Shown here: in pieces, positions 59,293 through 64,000 of the stretch
Layout of the letters: each line of letters begins with the position of its first letter
Numbering within the stretch: the first letter of the stretch is position 1
From: Argopecten irradians
Lineage: Eukaryota > Mollusca > Bivalvia > Pectinida > Pectinidae
Assembly (NCBI RefSeq): GCF_041381155.1
Contig: NC_091147.1
Location: 35,916,909-35,980,908, forward strand
Direction: 5' to 3'
DNA length: 64,000 nucleotides
The notes under the pieces: generated by a model
The model's input: the letters and a program-made list of their open reading frames with translations, nothing else
What the model was told of the DNA's origin: nothing
Database searches by the model: none
Position numbers and translations under genes: made by a program

Positions 59293-61340
59293 ATCTGCCT
59301 TACTACATGACAAGACATATTATTTGTATAGGTCGATATCATCGCGTTTCTGAACTTTAACATTAATTCGCCGGTACATAATTTCGTAGTGGGATATTTA
59401 TAGGATTTCAATTTTAAGTCAAGGACATTCAAGATTCAATGACAATCATATAACCTTCATTTTATGTTGATATAGATCAAAATGATAATACATTTTTGTA
59501 ACGAGATTGATGATAACCCCTAGGGTATCTAGAATGTCATTATCATCATTCAGTTCGATACCCTAGACAATATACAACTCATCTGAAGCGACGATGATAT
59601 AGCTTAGGTGAATAGCGGTGACTGTCAAATAAATATCACCAGAAACAATTCATTTTAAAATTGTAAACAATAAAATACTACAGCAATAACCCAGAATAAC
59701 GAAGTTTTGACTTAATTTTCTTACTTTGTCATAATATAGCCAAAAACATCAAACCCAATTATGTAATTTATTTTACAGGGATAGTAAAGTCAAATACCAC
59801 AAAAACAAACAAAGGATTGACAACATTTATTGAGAACATCCGATATATTGACACGAAATGATAGGATAGGATCAACATTGATGTACAAGACCGACTAGAA
59901 TAGGGCGCACGCGCGACATACTTCCTTGACGCTATTCTTTTATCTGACACGTGTAGTCACACCTTTGCGGACACTATTTGATATAGATCGTGATATGATC
60001 ACAGCGACTTGTGTAGAATGTAAGGACAACGATTACTTAAAAGTATAAGCGTAAAATCTGGTGTTATCATGATGTAAATTTTGATCTTTTTAAAAATAAA
60101 CTGGAAACGACTGACTGGACCGAACTTTTTTCTTCAACAGCTAATGTAGATCACATGTGTAATTTTTTCCAGATAAATATTAAGTCATAGCAGACACACG
60201 TATTCCTTCCAATATTGTAACAATTAAGCCAAATGATAAACTATGCTTTGACTCGGACATGAGATGAGAGACTAGGAAATGAGATAGACTGCTCCATAAA
60301 TATAAATCTAATCGCATTTCGTTGAATTTAAATGAAAACAACGCAATAAAGTTAACATTCAAAAGAAAAGAAAAAAAATATTATTAATCTAGATGTGTAG
60401 TTAATTGGATTTGTTTGTGTGATATTATTGATCCTCACATCTTCACAGCTAATATAATATTAGTTGACATTACCTGGAGGAATAGAAAATAATTATGTGG
60501 TGAGCAGATTCTTTTGTTTTACTTTGTCATATTTTTACTTTAATTTTTAGTATTTCTTTTTCCTGATTGTTTTATAACGCTATCTCACTGAGACATAACA
60601 TCTAAGTATTAACTTTGCCTTAATCGCAGTATTTCGAGTTAGGTACATACAACAGGATAACAGGAACGGGAAATAGTTATACTTTTGAAATACGATTAAC
60701 ATATCTTGACAAAAAAGTTTTTTTTAAATCTTCCTATCAAGCTATCTTGTCTCATCTAAGATGTGGTTTGACATATATAAAGCCTGCAGTGATGCTACAA
60801 CAGGGATAAACTTGTTGATAGGGAAAGTGTTACATCTAATTTCATATCAGCTACTACTATCACAGAGCAATTTGTCGATAGGGATATACACGTGGTAACC
60901 TCTAATTGACTATATATTATACCACATTAATATTTTTTTATGATAATGAACTTATATGTCAAGGCATCCAGAACTTAACTCTTGAAACACATATAATTTT
61001 ATTGCGTATTCCCTTCTTCACTATATGTGCCTTTTGATTTTGTAATACCGATTCTTTCCCGATGTTGACAACAAAAACGCAAAATATGTATTCAGGAAGT
61101 AAGGAAAGAATGGAGAAAGGTATCATATATAGAATAAAATAAATATTTGTATTACAACAGTCAAACATTTTTTTCATCTCCATGCGTGATTTTTTTTCCA
61201 TATAAGAGCGAACAAAGAAAAGAACAAAAAATGTGAAATTTAAAAGCGTTAATAGATATAACTTAAGTTTGGTTGGGATGAGATTTTCCATTGAGTACAA
61301 AGACAATGTCAAACGTTAACATTGTCGTCTTTGGGAAATA

Positions 61341-61380
61341 ATTTGGTTTTGCGGTCTCTATAGAGACAGCAGAACCAAAT
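61341..61380. repeat. 40-bp palindrome ATTTGGTTTTGCGGTCTCTA
   Basis: Two 20-bp arms match at 18 of 20 positions with no spacer. The arm sequence also forms the ends of the candidate element at 15921-16374, so this may be an end-to-end remnant of that family. Confidence 0.85.
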
Positions 61381-61589
61381 GATTTTCAATAGACAATAAT
61401 GTTAACTTCTACCACTGTCTAGGTAATACGGAGGTTCTGAGTTTTCGCACTTGGTCTTTTGATCCTGATTCCCAAAGTTACCTTATACACATGTGAATTG
61501 GTAATAATAATTTTTACGTGAACAAAATTAAAAACAAAAACAAAAACAAAAAAACAAAAAAAAACCCCCCCCCCCCCAAAAAAAAAAAA

Positions 61590-61850
61590 AAAAACCACTC
61601 TTGTTTTCTCCCCTTAACAAAACAGACTTTAAAGAATTTAAGAATTTCTTTATACATTATGAATTGAAATTGATATTTTTTACGTGGAAGGTGTCATCTG
61701 TAATGCATTCCGCACCAAAAATTCAACAAAATTAAAAAAAAAACAAAAAAAAAAAAAAAAAAACAAAAAAAAAAAACCTCTTGATTATCTCCCCTTAACA
61801 AAACAGACTTGGAAGAATTTAAAAATGTCTTTATACCGTTTACATCTACA
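61590..61850. repeat. 181-bp-spaced duplication with poly-A/C tracts
   Basis: TCTCCCCTTAACAAAACAGA and flanking sequence occur at about 61607 and 61788, each preceded by long A-rich runs. The shared block begins with the TTATCTCCCC motif. Homopolymers make the exact lengths uncertain. Confidence 0.7.
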
Positions 61851-62063
61851 TGTATTTTCCAACCGACACATTAAAGTTTTGAAACTGATTCAACCTAAAT
61901 GATCAACCAACATGTTTCGAAACATGCATCTCCATATTTTTGGGGATTTCCATAAACCTATTTTAATTTGGGTTCCGTGGTCCCTGGAAGAGGCCACAAA
62001 AAGTATACAAAACTGATGACAGATATTAGAATTTAATTCAAAGTTTTTTTATCAAATCAACAG

Positions 62064-63466
62064 TTAGCACCATCCGGGTGACCAGAAACCATTGTAGTTG
62101 TCGGGATCAGATGCTATTGTAGCCGCAGGGTAGTTAGCTGGCACCATCTGGGCGTGGTACTCGGCCATCCTCTTACTTAACTGATCTGCTATGTCTCTGT
62201 GGGTTAATGACAGGTCTTTGTGCTCGTTAGGGTCATCTATAAAAATAACAACGACAATAGTCATTAAAAGCATTATAGTCTGATTAATTCATTGCAACAT
62301 TTTTTTCTCTAATTATTTGAATAAAGAAATACCATGCAACGAACGTACTGTTGGCTTTACTTCATTATTCATTGATTCTTATTGAAATTTCATTAATTAA
62401 AATATCTGTATATTAACATTGACAAGTTACGAATATTATTATGGAAATTATTTTGCTTGTTTTGATTTCCAGTGCGATGGGAATATACGAAAGTACTAGC
62501 TTCTCATTTAAAAGGAAATAAAGATTGATGTTAGAAACGAATGAAAATAATCCACATGTTTATCAGAAAATGATGCCTATAGGCTTTGTGGTTTTGATAC
62601 AGAATAACAAAACTAATTCAAATTTTTCCCATTCATGCTATATGCAACTATCGACAGAATGTTTATTACCTTTCAGGTTAAATAATTGTCTTCCAAAAAC
62701 ATTCGTCTGTTGGATCTGGATTGAACTTCCGGTGTCAGGTTTCTCCCCCGATACTGTTTCCGGTTTATACCATCCCTGATCTGGTCCTGGATATCCTTCG
62801 ATCAGCTTATAATCTCCGACTCTATATAAAAATAAATATAACATCATCTAAATTTATGAAAGAAATTATTTAACACGCTCATGAACGGAAAAATATATTG
62901 ATCCATGTTGATGTATATCTTATATGTGTAAGACAATTAGTTCTCACCACCAAAACAGAAAACCATTGACTGGTAATCAATCGACAATCTTCGTGCTGAC
63001 TCACCTGATGGCTGCGTGCCCACAGGCTGGTGGGTTCTCGTCATCCAGGTTATAGATAAATTCTGTTCTCTTAGAGGGCGCCCCAGTCCTTAGACTCTCC
63101 CATTGGTCAATTCCATCCAAATCCGTGTCAACTGCACAATAAAATGTCAAATCGACTTATAAAATACAATATATATAAAACCAAATTCTGAAACTGCCGA
63201 AAGATTTGTACCGCGTGATAATGGTTTTCACAAGTTGTGATTGCATCGTTAACCATGTACTAGACAATATGAGGACAAGTGTTTTCTAATAACGATAATA
63301 TGCTATGTATTTCTATGCAACAGTTGTGGTCATTTACATATAAAATTTAATTAACTTCTTCTAATTAACAGTAAGTAAGGCGAGACTAAATGCATGCAGA
63401 TAATTACCCGGCTTTCCTCCAGCCGCGGAGAGTATTGTCGGCATCCAGTCGACAGCGTGCATCATG
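62064..63466 (-). CDS. Arylsulfatase B-like enzyme, C-terminal part (partial gene)
   Basis: Four exons: 63466-63408, 63131-63005, 62821-62670 and 62236-62064 (TAA), with matching phases 1, 2, 1; about 170 C-terminal residues. Sequence: HAVDWMPTILSAAGG, VDTDLDGIDQWESLRTGAPS, IRVGDYKLIEGYPG and DPNEHKDLS, the standard C-terminal order of the ARSB/ARSI/ARSJ group (DWLPT, DG-D-W, KL--GYPG, DP-E--DL). Such enzymes hydrolyse sulfate esters, ARSB acting on N-acetylgalactosamine-4-sulfate in lysosomes; the exact substrate here is not determinable. The catalytic CxPxR region and signal peptide lie beyond the right edge, so completeness is unknown. All visible codons are intact, unlike the decayed paralogue at 54358-58253. 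The chain ends NGFWSPGWC. Confidence 0.93.
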
Positions 63467-64000
63467 CTGTCAAAAATAAAAATAAATGAACAAGTATATT
63501 GATAATGTTATTTTACAAAATGTATATGGATATGTTAAAACTGAATATGCTACAAATTAAGGACGAGAAGTTTTATTTTTAAAACCCCACGCATCTAAGA
63601 TAATGTCATCCAGCACGATGGTGCGTTTCGTGCAACAAGACATATGGGATATCGTAGTTCAATATAAACATACACACAACAGGCCTCAGGATCATGTAAC
63701 AATCTTAAAGTTGTATGGTCTATAACTTTCGTTCTTTTAGTCATAGTCAAAGCTGTATAAGCGTTATACACAATTTTCTCCGTCTGTCCGAATTTAAAAC
63801 TTTCTAATTTACCACTTTTTATAAAATTGCAGCACTGGAAGTATTTTTAATTATAAAGGTATTTTTTTTTAATGTGTACACGTAAAAAATGGGCTCTTAA
63901 AATGCCGAATCATTCCGAACTCTTCCGAACATCGTCGCGACAATCTCGAAGTAACACGAGAGTTGTGAAACCAAGAGAAAATGTTACCAATTTTTCATAA
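63467..64000. other. Intron of the arylsulfatase gene, nothing else seen
   Basis: AT-rich sequence between the first visible sulfatase exon and the window edge. No further sulfatase exon was found on the minus strand, so the next upstream exon should lie outside. Confidence 0.6.

Larger units (their letters stand above)
58340..62063. other. Region between the sulfatase copies, no gene recognised
   Basis: Non-coding DNA with a pogo-like repeat (59150-59292), a 10-bp perfect inverted repeat CTAGGGTATC at 59521-59571, a 40-bp palindrome (61341-61380) and a duplicated block (61590-61850). It includes the promoter side of the decayed copy and the 3' flank of the intact gene. Confidence 0.5.

Overview
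The window is nuclear DNA of an AT-rich invertebrate, most likely a bivalve mollusc. This rests on intron-rich genes with GT-AG boundaries, a eukaryotic tRNA with an internal Pol III promoter, tRNA-derived SINEs, several families of short inverted-repeat (MITE-like) elements, and many copies of the motif GGGGAGATAA. The mollusc assignment is inference from repeat style; no species is named.

Layout. (1) 1.2-14.0 kb, minus strand: an angiomotin (AMOT family) gene in 14 coding exons, predicted 726 residues, with two PPxY motifs, the angiomotin coiled coil and a C-terminal PDZ-type ligand. Its introns hold MITEs and a minisatellite that copies one exon's splice acceptor about ten times. (2) 14-29 kb: no gene recognised; a 0.9 kb minisatellite, SINEs and DNA-transposon-derived elements. 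(3) 29.4 kb: tRNA-Thr(AGT). (4) 33.5-35.9 kb, minus strand: a two-exon gene for an unrecognised charged 223-residue protein, with a possible alternative last exon. (5) 37.7-50.9 kb, plus strand: a predicted 1321-residue type II membrane mucin: short cytoplasmic head, one membrane segment, a SEA-like domain, then about 1000 Ser/Thr-rich residues, almost all in one 3.4 kb exon. (6) 54.4-58.3 kb, minus strand: a decayed arylsulfatase copy with intact first exon and promoter, missing middle exons, in-frame stops, a 763-bp tandem duplication and a broken THAP-domain exon inside it. (7) 62.1 kb to the right edge, minus strand: the last four exons of an intact arylsulfatase B-like gene, evidently the relative of the decayed copy; its 5' part lies outside the window.

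The genes are unrelated in function apart from the two sulfatases, which are tandem paralogues. The rest is intron and intergenic DNA rich in short inverted-repeat elements: a TTAA-flanked family (4 copies), a TA-flanked family (3 copies), pogo-like ends, an 8-bp-duplication foldback, and several large hairpins. No CRISPR, rRNA or LTR element was seen. Exon models were made by eye from splice consensus, reading phase and family resemblance.
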